DNA of 64,000 nt from Pseudomonas sp. R28(2017) (lineage in GTDB: Bacteria; Pseudomonadota; Gammaproteobacteria; Pseudomonadales; Pseudomonadaceae). The notes under the pieces are model-generated. The model made no database searches. It saw only the letters and a program-made list of their open reading frames with translations, and had not been told where the DNA came from. This document shows positions 1-8,566 of the stretch, in pieces. The position numbers and the translations under genes are program-made. Numbering within the stretch: position 1 is the stretch's first letter; each line of letters opens with the position of its first letter. The stretch lies in NCBI RefSeq assembly GCF_002112505.1, contig NZ_NEHW01000021.1:1-64000 (forward strand), in the 5' to 3' direction.

Positions 1-86
1 CCAGTTTGAAGGTGTATCGGGAAGGCAGACTTAGCGCCTGCCCACCCTGATATGTGCGTTGGTCGGGTGGAAGCGAAAGACAGTTG

Positions 87-238
87 GCTCCTACGTTTGC
101 TTCGGGCCAATTATTCCTGAGGATTTTCGCGCGAACGCCTTGGCGCATGGCGCGATATCGCGTCGTACCAACAAGGCGGTCGCGCGCGCCTGGCACAGGC
201 GTTACTGGCCGGAAACAAACGTAGGAGCGAGCGCAGCT
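87..238. repeat. Long palindromic element (about 152 bp)
   Basis: The outer arms are a perfect 13-bp inverted repeat: GCTCCTACGTTTG at 87-99 and CAAACGTAGGAGC at 226-238. A second, inner pair matches at 14 of 15 positions (128-142 with 172-186). The centre holds the perfect palindrome CGCGATATCGCG at 151-162. The three nested symmetries share nearly the same centre, so the whole stretch could fold into one imperfect cruciform or RNA hairpin. It has no coding capacity I trust. It lies just beyond the 3' end of the UvrA-like gene. It could be a MITE-like or BIME-like element; the family is not identified. Confidence 0.6.
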
Positions 239-244
239 CGCGAT

Positions 245-262
245 GCGCCGCGCGGGCGGCGC
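245..262. repeat. GC-rich hairpin next to the UvrA-like gene stop
   Basis: GCGCCGC (245-251), loop GCGG, GCGGCGC (256-262) form a perfect 7-bp stem. A smaller stem, GCGAGC/GCTCGC, lies immediately upstream. The pair sits between the palindrome at 87-238 and the stop of the minus-strand UvrA-like gene. No T-run follows in either direction, so I call it a REP-like hairpin rather than an intrinsic terminator. Confidence 0.45.
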
Positions 263-286
263 TCGATCTCCCAGGCGCTGCAAATC

Positions 287-2815
287 TCAAGGCATACCCT
301 TCAATGCCCGGGCGAGAAACGCGGCAGTGCGGCTGTCAGCACACCCAGCCACCACTTGCGGCGTGCCACTGACCACTACCTGGCCGCCGGCATCCCCAGC
401 CCCCGGCCCGATGTCGATCACCCAGTCACTCTGCGCCACCACGCGCATGTCGTGCTCGACCACCACCACACTGTGCCCAGCCTCGACCAACCGGTTGAGC
501 TGCACCAGCAAGCGGTCGATGTCCTGTGGATGCAGCCCGTTGGTGGGCTCGTCCAGCACATACAAGGTCGCCCCACGGGCCACGCGCTGCAGCTCGGTGG
601 CCAGCTTGATCCGCTGCGCCTCGCCGCCGGACAGTTCGGTCGCCGGCTGGCCCAGGCGCAAGTAGCCCAGGCCGATGTCCTGCAGCACCTGCAGGCAACG
701 CCGCGCCGCCGGCTGCTCGGCGAACACCCCAAGCGCCTGCTCGACCGTCAGTTGCAGCACCTGGGCGATGTTCATGCCCTGCCACGTCACCGCCAGGGTC
801 TCGGGGTTGTAACGTGCGCCATGGCAGGTCGGGCAGGGCGCGTAGACGCTGGGCATGAACAACAGTTCGACGCTGACGAAGCCTTCACCCTCGCAGTTGT
901 CGCAACGGCCCTTGGCCACGTTGAACGAGAACCGCCCGGCATCGAAACCGCTGGCCTTGGCCTGCTCGGTGGCGGCGAACAGCTTGCGCACATGGTCGAA
1001 CAACCCGGTGTAGGTCGCGAGGTTGGAGCGCGGCGTCCGGCCAATGGGCTTCTGGTCCACCTGCACCAACCGCTTGATGCTGTCGAGCCCCGCGCTGACA
1101 CGCCCGGCGCTGAACTGTTCGGGTTCATCCTCAAGGCTTTGCTCTTCAGGTTCGGCCCGTTGCTCGGCATGGCCGAGATGGGCACCGACCAGCTCCAGCA
1201 GGGCCTGGCTGACCAGGCTCGATTTGCCCGAACCGGAAATACCGGTGACCGAGGTGAAGCAACCCAGCGGAAAGCGCGCGCTGAGGTTGTCGAGGTTGTT
1301 GCGGGTGATGCCTTCGAGTGCCAGCCAGTCGTGCGGCTGGCGTGGCGTGTGTGCGTGACGCTGCTGCTCGGCGAACAGGTAGGCGGCGGTGCGCGAGGCT
1401 TCGACCTGCGCCAGTCCAGCCGGTGGGCCGCTGTACAGCACCTGCCCGCCGTGCTCGCCGGCTGCCGGGCCGACGTCCACCAGCCAGTCGGCGCGGCGCA
1501 TGGTGTCCAGGTCGTGCTCTACCACATACACCGAGTTGCCGGCCTGCTTGAGCCGCTGCAAGGCATCGAACAACGCTTCGCTGTCGGCCGGGTGCAAGCC
1601 CGCCGAGGGTTCGTCGAGCACGTAGATCACCCCGAACAGCTGTGAATTGAGCTGGGTGGCCAGGCGCAGCCGTTGCAGTTCGCCAAACGACAGCGTCGGC
1701 GTGCTGCGCTCCAGCGCCAGGTAGCCCAGGCCCAGGTCGATCAGGGTGTCGATGCGCTCCAGCAATTCATTGGCGATGCGTTGCGCGGCCAGGCGCTTTT
1801 CCAGGGTCAGGTTGTCATCGTGCTGCTCCAGGTAGCCTGGCGCCGCGACCTGGCGGAACACCTCGGCCAGCGCCTGCAATGGCAGCCGCGACAGCTCGCC
1901 GATGTCGCGCCCGGCAAAGGTCACGTCCAGCGCTGCACGCTTGAGCCGCTTGCCCTGGCACGACGGGCACGGGCTGGGGCGCATGTACTGCGACACGCGC
2001 TTGCGCATCTGCGCGCTCTGCGAGTGCATGAAGGTATGCAGCACGTAGCGCCGGGCACCGCTGAACGTTCCCTGGTAACTCGGTTCCAGTTTGCGCTTGA
2101 GTGCGGCGCGGGTCTGCGCCGGGGTCAGGCCGGCATACACCGGCACGGTGGGCGTCTCTTCGGTGTAGAGGATCCAGTCGCGCTGTTCCTGGGGCAGGTC
2201 ACGCCAAGGGATGTCGACGTCATAGCCCAAGGTCACCAGGATGTCGCGCAGGTTCTGCCCCTGCCAGGCCATCGGCCAGGCCGCAACGGCACGCTCGCGA
2301 ATAGTCAGTGAAGGGTCGGGGACCATGGTCGCTTCGGTCACTTCATAGACCCGGCCCAGCCCATGGCACTCCGGGCAGGCGCCTTGCGGGGTATTGGGCG
2401 AGAAGTCTTCGGCGTACAGCATCGGTTGCCCGGCCGGGTAGCTGCCGGCGCGGGAGTAGAGCATGCGGATCGAGCTGGACAGGGTGGTGACGCTGCCTAC
2501 CGACGAGCGCGCGCTGGGCGTGCCGCGTTGCTGCTGCAGGGCCACGGCCGGCGGCAGGCCTTCGATGGCGTCGACGTCCGGCACGCCGACCTGGTCGATC
2601 AGGCGCCGGGCATAGGGCGCGACCGATTCGAAGTAGCGGCGCTGGGCTTCGGCGTAGAGGGTGGAGAAGGCCAGTGACGACTTGCCCGAGCCAGACACGC
2701 CGGTGAACACCACCAGCGCGTCGCGGGGGATGTCGACGTCGACGTTCTTCAGGTTGTGCTCGCGGGCGCCACGGACGCGGATGAAGCCTGTTGGGGTGGT
2801 GGGGCGTGGCGACAT
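287..2815 (-). CDS. UvrA-like ABC ATPase (short UvrA2/DrrC-type)
   Basis: An 842-residue excinuclease-A family protein with two ABC ATPase halves. The first Walker A is GVSGSGKSS near the N-terminus and the second is GISGSGKSS in the C-terminal half. Zinc-finger Cys pairs are visible (CPECHGLG in the first half; CDNCEGEG and CPTCHG in the second). ABC signatures are SFGELQR (degenerate) and LSGGEAQR (canonical). Housekeeping UvrA is about 940 residues; this one is about 100 shorter, as in the UvrA2/DrrC-like class that often lacks the UvrB-interaction module. Its role is probably damage recognition or protection against DNA-binding drugs, in the cytoplasm. The ATG at 2815 has AAGGA 8 bases upstream. 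No UvrB or UvrC lies nearby. Family assignment is secure; the physiological role is inferred. Confidence 0.9.
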   Translation of the reverse strand: MSPRPTTPTGFIRVRGAREHNLKNVDVDIPRDALVVFTGVSGSGKSSLAFSTLYAEAQRRYFESVAPYARRLIDQVGVPDVDAIEGLPPAVALQQQRGTPSARSSVGSVTTLSSSIRMLYSRAGSYPAGQPMLYAEDFSPNTPQGACPECHGLGRVYEVTEATMVPDPSLTIRERAVAAWPMAWQGQNLRDILVTLGYDVDIPWRDLPQEQRDWILYTEETPTVPVYAGLTPAQTRAALKRKLEPSYQGTFSGARRYVLHTFMHSQSAQMRKRVSQYMRPSPCPSCQGKRLKRAALDVTFAGRDIGELSRLPLQALAEVFRQVAAPGYLEQHDDNLTLEKRLAAQRIANELLERIDTLIDLGLGYLALERSTPTLSFGELQRLRLATQLNSQLFGVIYVLDEPSAGLHPADSEALFDALQRLKQAGNSVYVVEHDLDTMRRADWLVDVGPAAGEHGGQVLYSGPPAGLAQVEASRTAAYLFAEQQRHAHTPRQPHDWLALEGITRNNLDNLSARFPLGCFTSVTGISGSGKSSLVSQALLELVGAHLGHAEQRAEPEEQSLEDEPEQFSAGRVSAGLDSIKRLVQVDQKPIGRTPRSNLATYTGLFDHVRKLFAATEQAKASGFDAGRFSFNVAKGRCDNCEGEGFVSVELLFMPSVYAPCPTCHGARYNPETLAVTWQGMNIAQVLQLTVEQALGVFAEQPAARRCLQVLQDIGLGYLRLGQPATELSGGEAQRIKLATELQRVARGATLYVLDEPTNGLHPQDIDRLLVQLNRLVEAGHSVVVVEHDMRVVAQSDWVIDIGPGAGDAGGQVVVSGTPQVVAGCADSRTAAFLARALKGMP

Positions 2816-2941
2816 GGCGCAGTCCTTGGCGGTGGGGAGCGCTCACGTTAACAGCATTTTCAACGGCAGGCGCGACCGGGCATGGTTTGTGGCGGGGGTG
2901 CTTCTGGGTAGACTGTGCCTTTTCAAGGAGCACTGCCCCGC

Positions 2942-3235
2942 ATGACGCCTTTTGTTACCCGCTTGCCGCGCTGCCTCGGTTTTACCTCCCTCGCCATCGC
3001 CGTAGTCGGTGTGCTGTTCTCGCTCTATACCGCCTTCGAGGTAAATGGCTTTACGCCATTTCTGAGCAGCAACCACCCAGCCATTTGGGGCCTGGTGTTC
3101 TTCTTGCTGACTAACATGATTACCTCGGTATTGAATGCTCTGGTCTGGGTGTGTGGGTACCGGCCCAAGTGGTTCAGTTGCACCGTTGCCGTGCAGTTGC
3201 TGGTGACCATCGGCTTGCTGTTGTTGGACGGGTAA
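2942..3235 (+). CDS. Small three-helix membrane protein, unknown
   Basis: A 97-residue protein with three hydrophobic segments: residues about 9-30 (LGFTSLAIAVVGVLFSLY), 42-68 and 78-96. I chose the ATG at 2942 because AAGGAG lies at 2925-2930; a GTG at 2915 in the same frame would start before that site. It is divergent from the UvrA-like gene and converges with the T6SS operon end, with only 2 bases between the two stop codons. I do not recognise the family. Its position beside a putative immunity lipoprotein is suggestive but not evidence of a T6SS role. Confidence 0.65.
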   Translation: MTPFVTRLPRCLGFTSLAIAVVGVLFSLYTAFEVNGFTPFLSSNHPAIWGLVFFLLTNMITSVLNALVWVCGYRPKWFSCTVAVQLLVTIGLLLLDG

Positions 3236-3237
3236 CG

Positions 3238-4221
3238 CTACAGGCGTCTCAAGCTGCTGGTCAAACGATCCCAGAACTGCAGGGCTTGCGCGTCATTCAT
3301 GAATCCCGGGCCGCTGTCCACGGTGCTGAGTTCGAGTACGGTGTAGGGCTCCAGGCTGGAATCTGGCGTGCCGGGGTATTCGAGGCGGAAGGCGTAGACG
3401 TTTTTGCCCTCGGCTCTGGACCTGATCAGCAGTTCGTCGAACATCAGGCCTGCTACTTCTTTTCGCGTCTTCCTCAATACAGTTGAGCGAGTGATGAGCT
3501 TCATCAATAGCGGCATGACGAAGCCCGACGTTCTTTGCTCATATCGCGCGATCAGCCCAGGCTCCGGCCGGCCTATGACTCGGGTGTCGAATGTCAAGTG
3601 AATGCCCGGAATCGAAGTCACCGGAAGGCCGATGGAAACTTGCTCGTTGAACTTGTCGATCGGTAGCTTCATGTAGCCATTTTCGATGGCAAACGTGTTT
3701 GTTGGTGGTGGATCGGAGAGGCTTCGGAAATGAATGTAAGAGTTCACTTCACGAGCCAGACTGGTGGCTTTGTTCAATGATGGGAGATCTATCATGTCTA
3801 CTTTCTGGCGGTAGAGCATGTTTTTGTCGGTCAGATAAAATATGTCAAAATCATAATATCTATCTTTCGATACCACGATGGCCCCACCGCCATCCAGGCG
3901 AATGGTTTGGTCATAGGCGGCATATCCAAATTTCTGCATTTTTTTGAGGCCTGCAATGCGCTCGTCAAGATGCTTGTCGATGTCCTGCCTGCCATCGTGG
4001 CTGATCAGCTCGATTCTTTCGCCTATCACGTCGTAGGCTGACCAGATGCCGCTGCCGTCCGTGGGGGCAGTGAAGGTATACCTGCCAAAATAATACGCTT
4101 GATCGTCGCTGGGCATGGGCGGAGTCTGACTAAGCGAACAGGCACTCAAGGCAGCAACGAAGGTGCTGCCTAGAAGTAGCCATCTGGCTATTGTCGACTC
4201 TTTGAGCAGCGCCGATTTCAT
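3238..4221 (-). CDS. Tli4-like T6SS immunity lipoprotein
   Basis: A 327-residue protein with an N-terminal signal and lipobox (ALSAC, Cys about residue 27), so probably a lipoprotein facing the periplasm. The body (YYFGRYTF near the start; NGYMKLPID and PGIHLTFDT in the middle) resembles my memory of the Tli4 family, which neutralises Tle4-type phospholipase effectors. The start ATG at 4221 overlaps the tssA stop (ATGA), so it is translationally coupled to the T6SS operon. The more upstream in-frame start at 4323 would lie inside tssA and precede the signal peptide. Its GC is visibly lower than tssA, as in many acquired immunity genes. No lipase effector is visible in the window, so the partner is missing or elsewhere. 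Lipoprotein confident; Tli4 assignment moderate. Confidence 0.65.
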   Translation of the reverse strand: MKSALLKESTIARWLLLGSTFVAALSACSLSQTPPMPSDDQAYYFGRYTFTAPTDGSGIWSAYDVIGERIELISHDGRQDIDKHLDERIAGLKKMQKFGYAAYDQTIRLDGGGAIVVSKDRYYDFDIFYLTDKNMLYRQKVDMIDLPSLNKATSLAREVNSYIHFRSLSDPPPTNTFAIENGYMKLPIDKFNEQVSIGLPVTSIPGIHLTFDTRVIGRPEPGLIARYEQRTSGFVMPLLMKLITRSTVLRKTRKEVAGLMFDELLIRSRAEGKNVYAFRLEYPGTPDSSLEPYTVLELSTVDSGPGFMNDAQALQFWDRLTSSLRRL

Positions 4222-5315
4222 GACCTTGGCTCGCGGGTACCCAGTACATCGCGAATGTTGTCCACGACATTGCTGTCCTTGATTACATCGCTCAGCCAGC
4301 CTTCCAGCGGCATGTTGCCCCACTTGATGGCGCGCTCGATCAGGTACGGCACCGGGCTTTGCGGTTCGCTCTGCTTGAAGAACTGGGCAATGCCCGCGAG
4401 CATGGTGAAGGCCTCGTCGCGAGTCAGTGGCGTGGTGCGCATGGACGCGGGCGCGGTGGCCTGGGCGGGCGTGTTCATCGGTTCACCTGCTTCGCTGATT
4501 GGGGCAACGGTGGCGACGGGGTCTGCGACTGGCACGACCGCCGGGTGCAACTCGACGCCGCGGTCCTTGAGCAGTTTCTCGGCCAGCTGGCTGGCGCGCG
4601 ACAGCATGTCGGCAAGGCTGGCGAAGCTTGGGGCTTCGTGGCCGAACAGGCGGTCGGTACTGGCTTGCAGGCGGTTGCAGGCCTGCAGGCTGGCGGCAAT
4701 CTGCAAGGCCTTGGTGCGCAGGTGCTCGGTGTCGCTGAGGGCCACCGAGCGCTGGAAGATCTCGGCGTTGATCTTGCCTTCGTTCAACGCGGTCTGCATC
4801 GCCTTGGGGTTCTGCAAGGCGAGGTTTTCTACATGGCGTGATTCGTCATAGCGCAGTACGCCGAAATTCTGCCCTTGGGTGATGGGCAAGCCACCGGCAA
4901 TGTCGGTAAGCGTGGTCTTGAGCCAGGAAAGGCGCGCGGCGCGCTCGTCCAGGCCGTCTTCGAGCGACGGGTAGACGCTGTCCCAGAACGTGTCGAGGAT
5001 GCGTTCGGTCAGCTCGAGGCCGAAGCTGATACCTTCGAAATGCTCGCGCTGGGCCAGGCCTTCGCTGAGCCAGGCGACCAGCATCAGGTCCTTGCTCTGT
5101 TGCGCCAGCCCCTGGGCCGAAAGCTGGACGACCTGCTCCCAGTCGGCGGTTTTCAGGTCGGTCTGCCAGTCGCCCTGGGTCAGGTAGTCAGGGTCTGCCC
5201 GGCGTGCCTCCTTGATCTGGTCGAACAAGGCGGAGAAGCTCAAGTCTTCGCCACTGCCACCGTCGATCGGTGCGGCCAGCTCGGCCAGCGAAAGGTCGTT
5301 GAGGATTTCAGGCAT
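4218..5315 (-). CDS. tssA: TssA, T6SS baseplate/sheath cap protein
   Basis: A 365-residue TssA (ImpA family). The ImpA N-terminal domain covers about residues 10-130, including the region around LAQREHFEGISFGLEL. A proline/alanine-rich linker follows at about 255-290. The short C-terminal domain contains SPVPYLIERAIKWG, typical of short TssA proteins. TssA nucleates and coordinates tube/sheath assembly in the cytoplasm. It is second to last in the operon, separated from hcp by a spacer with two strong hairpins, and overlaps the immunity lipoprotein gene by 4 bases. Downstream placement of hcp-tssA relative to the membrane-complex genes is common in Pseudomonas clusters. Confidence 0.92.
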   Translation of the reverse strand: MPEILNDLSLAELAAPIDGGSGEDLSFSALFDQIKEARRADPDYLTQGDWQTDLKTADWEQVVQLSAQGLAQQSKDLMLVAWLSEGLAQREHFEGISFGLELTERILDTFWDSVYPSLEDGLDERAARLSWLKTTLTDIAGGLPITQGQNFGVLRYDESRHVENLALQNPKAMQTALNEGKINAEIFQRSVALSDTEHLRTKALQIAASLQACNRLQASTDRLFGHEAPSFASLADMLSRASQLAEKLLKDRGVELHPAVVPVADPVATVAPISEAGEPMNTPAQATAPASMRTTPLTRDEAFTMLAGIAQFFKQSEPQSPVPYLIERAIKWGNMPLEGWLSDVIKDSNVVDNIRDVLGTREPRS

Positions 5316-5343
5316 ATCACACTCTGATCAGGGGAGGGGAGCG

Positions 5344-5397
5344 GCGTGCCGGGCAAGCCGGCACGCTGCGGAACATGGGCCGCCTGCGCGGCCCATG
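5344..5397. promoter_or_regulatory. Two strong hairpins between hcp and tssA
   Basis: The spacer holds two perfect inverted repeats: GCGTGCCGG/CCGGCACGC (5344-5352 and 5358-5366, 5-base loop) and CATGGGCCGC/GCGGCCCATG (5374-5383 and 5388-5397, 4-base loop). Neither is followed by a U-run on the minus-strand transcript, so they are not classical terminators. Their place just after hcp, whose product is needed in large excess, suggests mRNA stabilisation, processing or partial attenuation before tssA. The structure is seen; the role is inferred. Confidence 0.6.
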
Positions 5398-5410
5398 GGC
5401 AAGCAAGTGC

Positions 5411-5929
5411 TTAGGCGAACACTTTGTTCGCGGTGCGGTCCCAGCCACCGACGATGTTGCCGCCAGCCTGGCCGTCGGTACGGTTCTGCTGGGTGTAGGT
5501 GGTCTTGATGCGGGCGAAGTTGAAGCTGATCTCTTCGATCGGCAGGTCGCTCACGGCCTTGTCTTCACCGCCCTGGTTGCCACCGGCGACGAACTTGACC
5601 GACGACACCACGACTTCTTCCATGTCGATGGTCAGGTAGGTGACCTTATCGCCACCGGCACGGTTGACGTTCAGCTTCAGCTTGGCGATGTGCTTGCCGG
5701 TGCAGCAGTGTTCGAACAGCTTGGCCGAAGCCTTGTCGACTGCCTTGCGGATCTTGAAGTCGCTCAGGGCAACACGCTCGGAGGACGCACCGCCCGAGGA
5801 GCTGGCGGTAGCCGAGGTAGCTTGGGTGGCGCCGTACTCGTAGCCCAGCACTTCGATCCAGTCCTTGTGTTTTTCATCCAGTACTTCGCCTGGGATGCCG
5901 TCGATTTGGATATACGCGTCAAAAGCCAT
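5411..5929 (-). CDS. hcp: Hcp, T6SS inner-tube protein (TssD)
   Basis: A 172-residue Hcp-family protein opening with MAFDAYIQIDGIPGE, the usual Hcp start. The ATG at 5929 has GGAG 8 bases upstream; an earlier in-frame start at 5953 adds eight residues not expected in Hcp. Hcp hexamers stack into the tube that is expelled, and they carry small effectors. Conserved features include the LSDFKIRKAVDKAS segment and the C-terminal ISFNFARIKTTY strand. A serine/alanine/glycine-rich loop at about residues 35-48 is the extended loop seen in many Pseudomonas Hcps. It lies between the TssM-OmpA gene and tssA, with hairpins on both sides. Confidence 0.95.
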   Translation of the reverse strand: MAFDAYIQIDGIPGEVLDEKHKDWIEVLGYEYGATQATSATASSSGGASSERVALSDFKIRKAVDKASAKLFEHCCTGKHIAKLKLNVNRAGGDKVTYLTIDMEEVVVSSVKFVAGGNQGGEDKAVSDLPIEEISFNFARIKTTYTQQNRTDGQAGGNIVGGWDRTANKVFA

Positions 5930-6026
5930 TGTGAAACTCTCCATTAACATCATTTGAAGGGTTGCTCATGCACCCCTTGGTTTTGACCTCGCCGAACACG
6001 TCGGCCGAGGTAGCTTGCCGCCCTCC

Positions 6027-6047
6027 GGGCCTCCTCCTGTGAGGCCC
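6027..6047. promoter_or_regulatory. Hairpin upstream of hcp
   Basis: GGGCCTC (6027-6033) and GAGGCCC (6041-6047) form a perfect 7-bp stem with a 7-base loop, between the TssM-OmpA gene stop and the hcp start. No U-run follows on the minus strand. With the hairpins after hcp it brackets the hcp message, consistent with a processed or stabilised hcp transcript. This role is inferred. Confidence 0.4.
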
Positions 6048-6073
6048 AGGTGGCCGGTTCTTGCGGCGCGGCC

Positions 6074-8566
6074 TCAGTTGAGCCCGCGCACTTCGATTTC
6101 TACCCGGCGGTTGGGCTCAAGGCACTTGATCAGCTGCGCTCGCGGCTGCTGCATGTCGCAGTTGACCAGCGGCTTGCGGCTGCCTTCGCCCTGGGCGACC
6201 ACCAGTTCGGCGGGCACGCCCTTGCCCACCAGGTAGGTGCGGATGGTCTGCGCCCGTTGTTTCGACACCTGCAGGTTGCCCTGGCTATCGCCGAGCTGGT
6301 CGGCGTGGCCGGAGATGACGATCTTGCCGATATTGGGCGTGTTCAGCAGTTTGCTGGCGATCGCGCTCAACTGGTTCTGGCCCTCGTTCTTCAGGCTCTG
6401 GAAGTCGGCGCGGCCGAAGGCGAACAGCGTGTCGGACTCCAGCGTGATGGTCTCGATCGAGCGCAGCGACTGGGCACGCAGGCTGTCGATGTAATTGCGC
6501 GAACTGGACATCAGGAACGCGTTGTCGAGGATGCGTGGCACGTCCGGCTCACGGATCTGGTCGCTGTAGAAAGTGATCTGGCGGCTGGCGTACAGGTAGT
6601 CCTGGTTGCCACTCTCGCTGCCGGCCACAGCCAGGCTCTTGCCGGTTTGGCGGGCGATGGCCGGGTACCAGTAGTCCGGCAGGCGTGCCTTGAGGAAGGC
6701 CGGGTCGGCCTTCTCGCGCTGGGCCGGGGATAGCATCACGTAGGTGTCCAGGGTCGCCTTGCCGAAGTCGGCGATGGATTGCGCGCGGTTGTCATGGGGC
6801 AGGGCCTCGGCCTCGACGCTGTCGACACCGCTCACCGGCTGCAGCTCGCGGGCGTTGCGCTGGTAGACCTTGAGCGTGGTCAGCAGGTACAGGGTGCGGG
6901 TCAGGTTGTCGGCCGTGGGCTTGAGCATCACGTTCTGAAGGGTGGCGAAGTAGCGATTGCGCAGGATCGGCTCCACCTCATGGCCCTGGTACAGGCCCAG
7001 GCGCATGCCCAGCGGCACGCCCTGATCGTGGTGCTGCTGATAGTAGTGCGCGGTCCAGAAGCGCAGGCGGTCAAGGCTGCGCCAGGCGGTGTACTGGCCG
7101 CTGGCGGCCTTGTCTTCGGCCTTGGCCTGGGCCAGTTCGCTGGCAATGCTGGCCAGGGTGGCGCGGTTGTTCAGGTACGACCAACCCCACAGGCTGCACA
7201 GCACCAGGCCCGCCAGGCTGGCAGCGGCCACCCAGGCGCCCTTGCGCCGGCGTTCGCGGTGGTTGCTGGTGTACAGCGCCACCAGGTGCTGGTCGGGGAT
7301 GATCACCTTGCGGAACAGGCTGTTGATGAACAGCGGCGCCGGTTGGCTGCCGGCACCCGCGGCGTCGGCGTCCTGTTCGAGGGAGAAGCGTTCGGCCACA
7401 TGCTGGCCGTGGCTGCCCCATTGGGCCTCGTCAGCCTCCAGTGCGGCGGTGAAATAGAAGCCACGCAGCATCTCGGCATGCTGATACGGGTTGGCACGCA
7501 ACAGGCTGTCGACGAACTGCTGCAGGCGCGGCTTGAGCGCTGCCAGCTCCAGCGGGAAGCGGTAGGCGGCGTTGTTCTGCAGGGTCACCTGGATGTCCTG
7601 CTGCACCAGTTGCTGGCTCGCCACCTGCTGCCAGTAGCCGGTCAGCTCGTCCATCGCCCTGCCAAAGCGCTGGCCCCAGTCGGCCTGCTCAAAGCCCTTG
7701 TGCGAGAAGGTCTTGCCCATCACCTCGCCGCGCGCGGCGTCATCCAGCTGGCGGTAGAACGGGGTGAAGCCGGGGATCAGGTCGCACTTGGTGAACACCA
7801 GGTAGATCGGCAGGCGCACTTCCAGCAGCGCGCAGCTTTCCTGGATGCGTTCGCGCAGGCGCTTGGCCACGCGTTCCTGGTCTTCGGCCGAGCCATGCAG
7901 GATGTCGGTGATGCTGACGCTGACGATCAGGCCATTGAGCGGGCGGCGCTGACGGTGCTGGCGCAGCAGCTGCAGGAAGCCGCGCCACTTGCCGGCTTCT
8001 TCGGGGCTGTTCATGTAGCGCCCGGCGGTGTCCAGCAGTACCGCTTCGGAGCTGAAGAACCAGTCGCAGTTGCGCGTGCCGCCCAGGCCCGACACCCGTG
8101 CGCCTTCACGCTCGGCATAAGGGAAGTTCAGGCCCGATTGCAGGATCATGGTGCTCTTGCCCGCCGCCGGCTGGCCGATCACCAGGTACCAGGGCAGGGC
8201 GTACAGAGCATCCTTGGCAGCGCTACCGCGCTGTTTGTTGCTGTGCAGGCGCTCGATGCTCTGCAGCAGGCGTTCGCGCAGCAGGCTGATTTCCTCGCGG
8301 TCGGCCGGTACGGCGTTGAGCACGGCCTGGTCGGCATCGTCGCGCAGCAGGCCTTCGAGGTTGTGGTGCTGGCCGGCACCGCGGTACAGCAGCAGTACAT
8401 AGCCCGCCGACAGCAGCAGGAACACGCCGATGCCCGCCAGCAGGCTGTGCAGCGAAGCGAAGCCCAGGGCGCGGCCGATGGCCCAGACCAGGAAAATCGC
8501 CAGAAAGAACGCCACCCCCAGCAGGTAGGGTTGGTAACGCAGGCAGTAGTACTTGATCTTGTTCAT
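6074..8566 (-). CDS. TssM-like protein fused to an OmpA peptidoglycan-binding domain
   Basis: An 830-residue protein with two parts. The N-terminal part is like IcmF/TssM: two membrane helices (about 14-36 and 41-62), Walker A GQPAAGKST at 131-139, LLDTAGRYM, TKCDLIPGF, and a third membrane helix (GAWVAAASLAGLVLCSLWGW) roughly mid-protein. The large periplasmic C-terminal region of true TssM is much shorter here. The last 120 or so residues are an OmpA C-terminal domain (FAFGRADF, ISGHADQLGD, LQVSKQRAQTIRTYL, ending NRRVEIEV) that should bind peptidoglycan. A complete tssM is two genes upstream, so this is a paralogue, not a replacement. The partner TssL lacks an OmpA domain, so this protein probably supplies the cell-wall anchor. 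It overlaps tagF by 4 bases. Confidence 0.88.
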   Translation of the reverse strand: MNKIKYYCLRYQPYLLGVAFFLAIFLVWAIGRALGFASLHSLLAGIGVFLLLSAGYVLLLYRGAGQHHNLEGLLRDDADQAVLNAVPADREEISLLRERLLQSIERLHSNKQRGSAAKDALYALPWYLVIGQPAAGKSTMILQSGLNFPYAEREGARVSGLGGTRNCDWFFSSEAVLLDTAGRYMNSPEEAGKWRGFLQLLRQHRQRRPLNGLIVSVSITDILHGSAEDQERVAKRLRERIQESCALLEVRLPIYLVFTKCDLIPGFTPFYRQLDDAARGEVMGKTFSHKGFEQADWGQRFGRAMDELTGYWQQVASQQLVQQDIQVTLQNNAAYRFPLELAALKPRLQQFVDSLLRANPYQHAEMLRGFYFTAALEADEAQWGSHGQHVAERFSLEQDADAAGAGSQPAPLFINSLFRKVIIPDQHLVALYTSNHRERRRKGAWVAAASLAGLVLCSLWGWSYLNNRATLASIASELAQAKAEDKAASGQYTAWRSLDRLRFWTAHYYQQHHDQGVPLGMRLGLYQGHEVEPILRNRYFATLQNVMLKPTADNLTRTLYLLTTLKVYQRNARELQPVSGVDSVEAEALPHDNRAQSIADFGKATLDTYVMLSPAQREKADPAFLKARLPDYWYPAIARQTGKSLAVAGSESGNQDYLYASRQITFYSDQIREPDVPRILDNAFLMSSSRNYIDSLRAQSLRSIETITLESDTLFAFGRADFQSLKNEGQNQLSAIASKLLNTPNIGKIVISGHADQLGDSQGNLQVSKQRAQTIRTYLVGKGVPAELVVAQGEGSRKPLVNCDMQQPRAQLIKCLEPNRRVEIEVRGLN

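Noticed and set aside
59..1645. Long plus-strand open frame opposite the UvrA-like gene
   Set aside because: High-GC shadow frame with no domain; the minus-strand gene has full ABC motifs.
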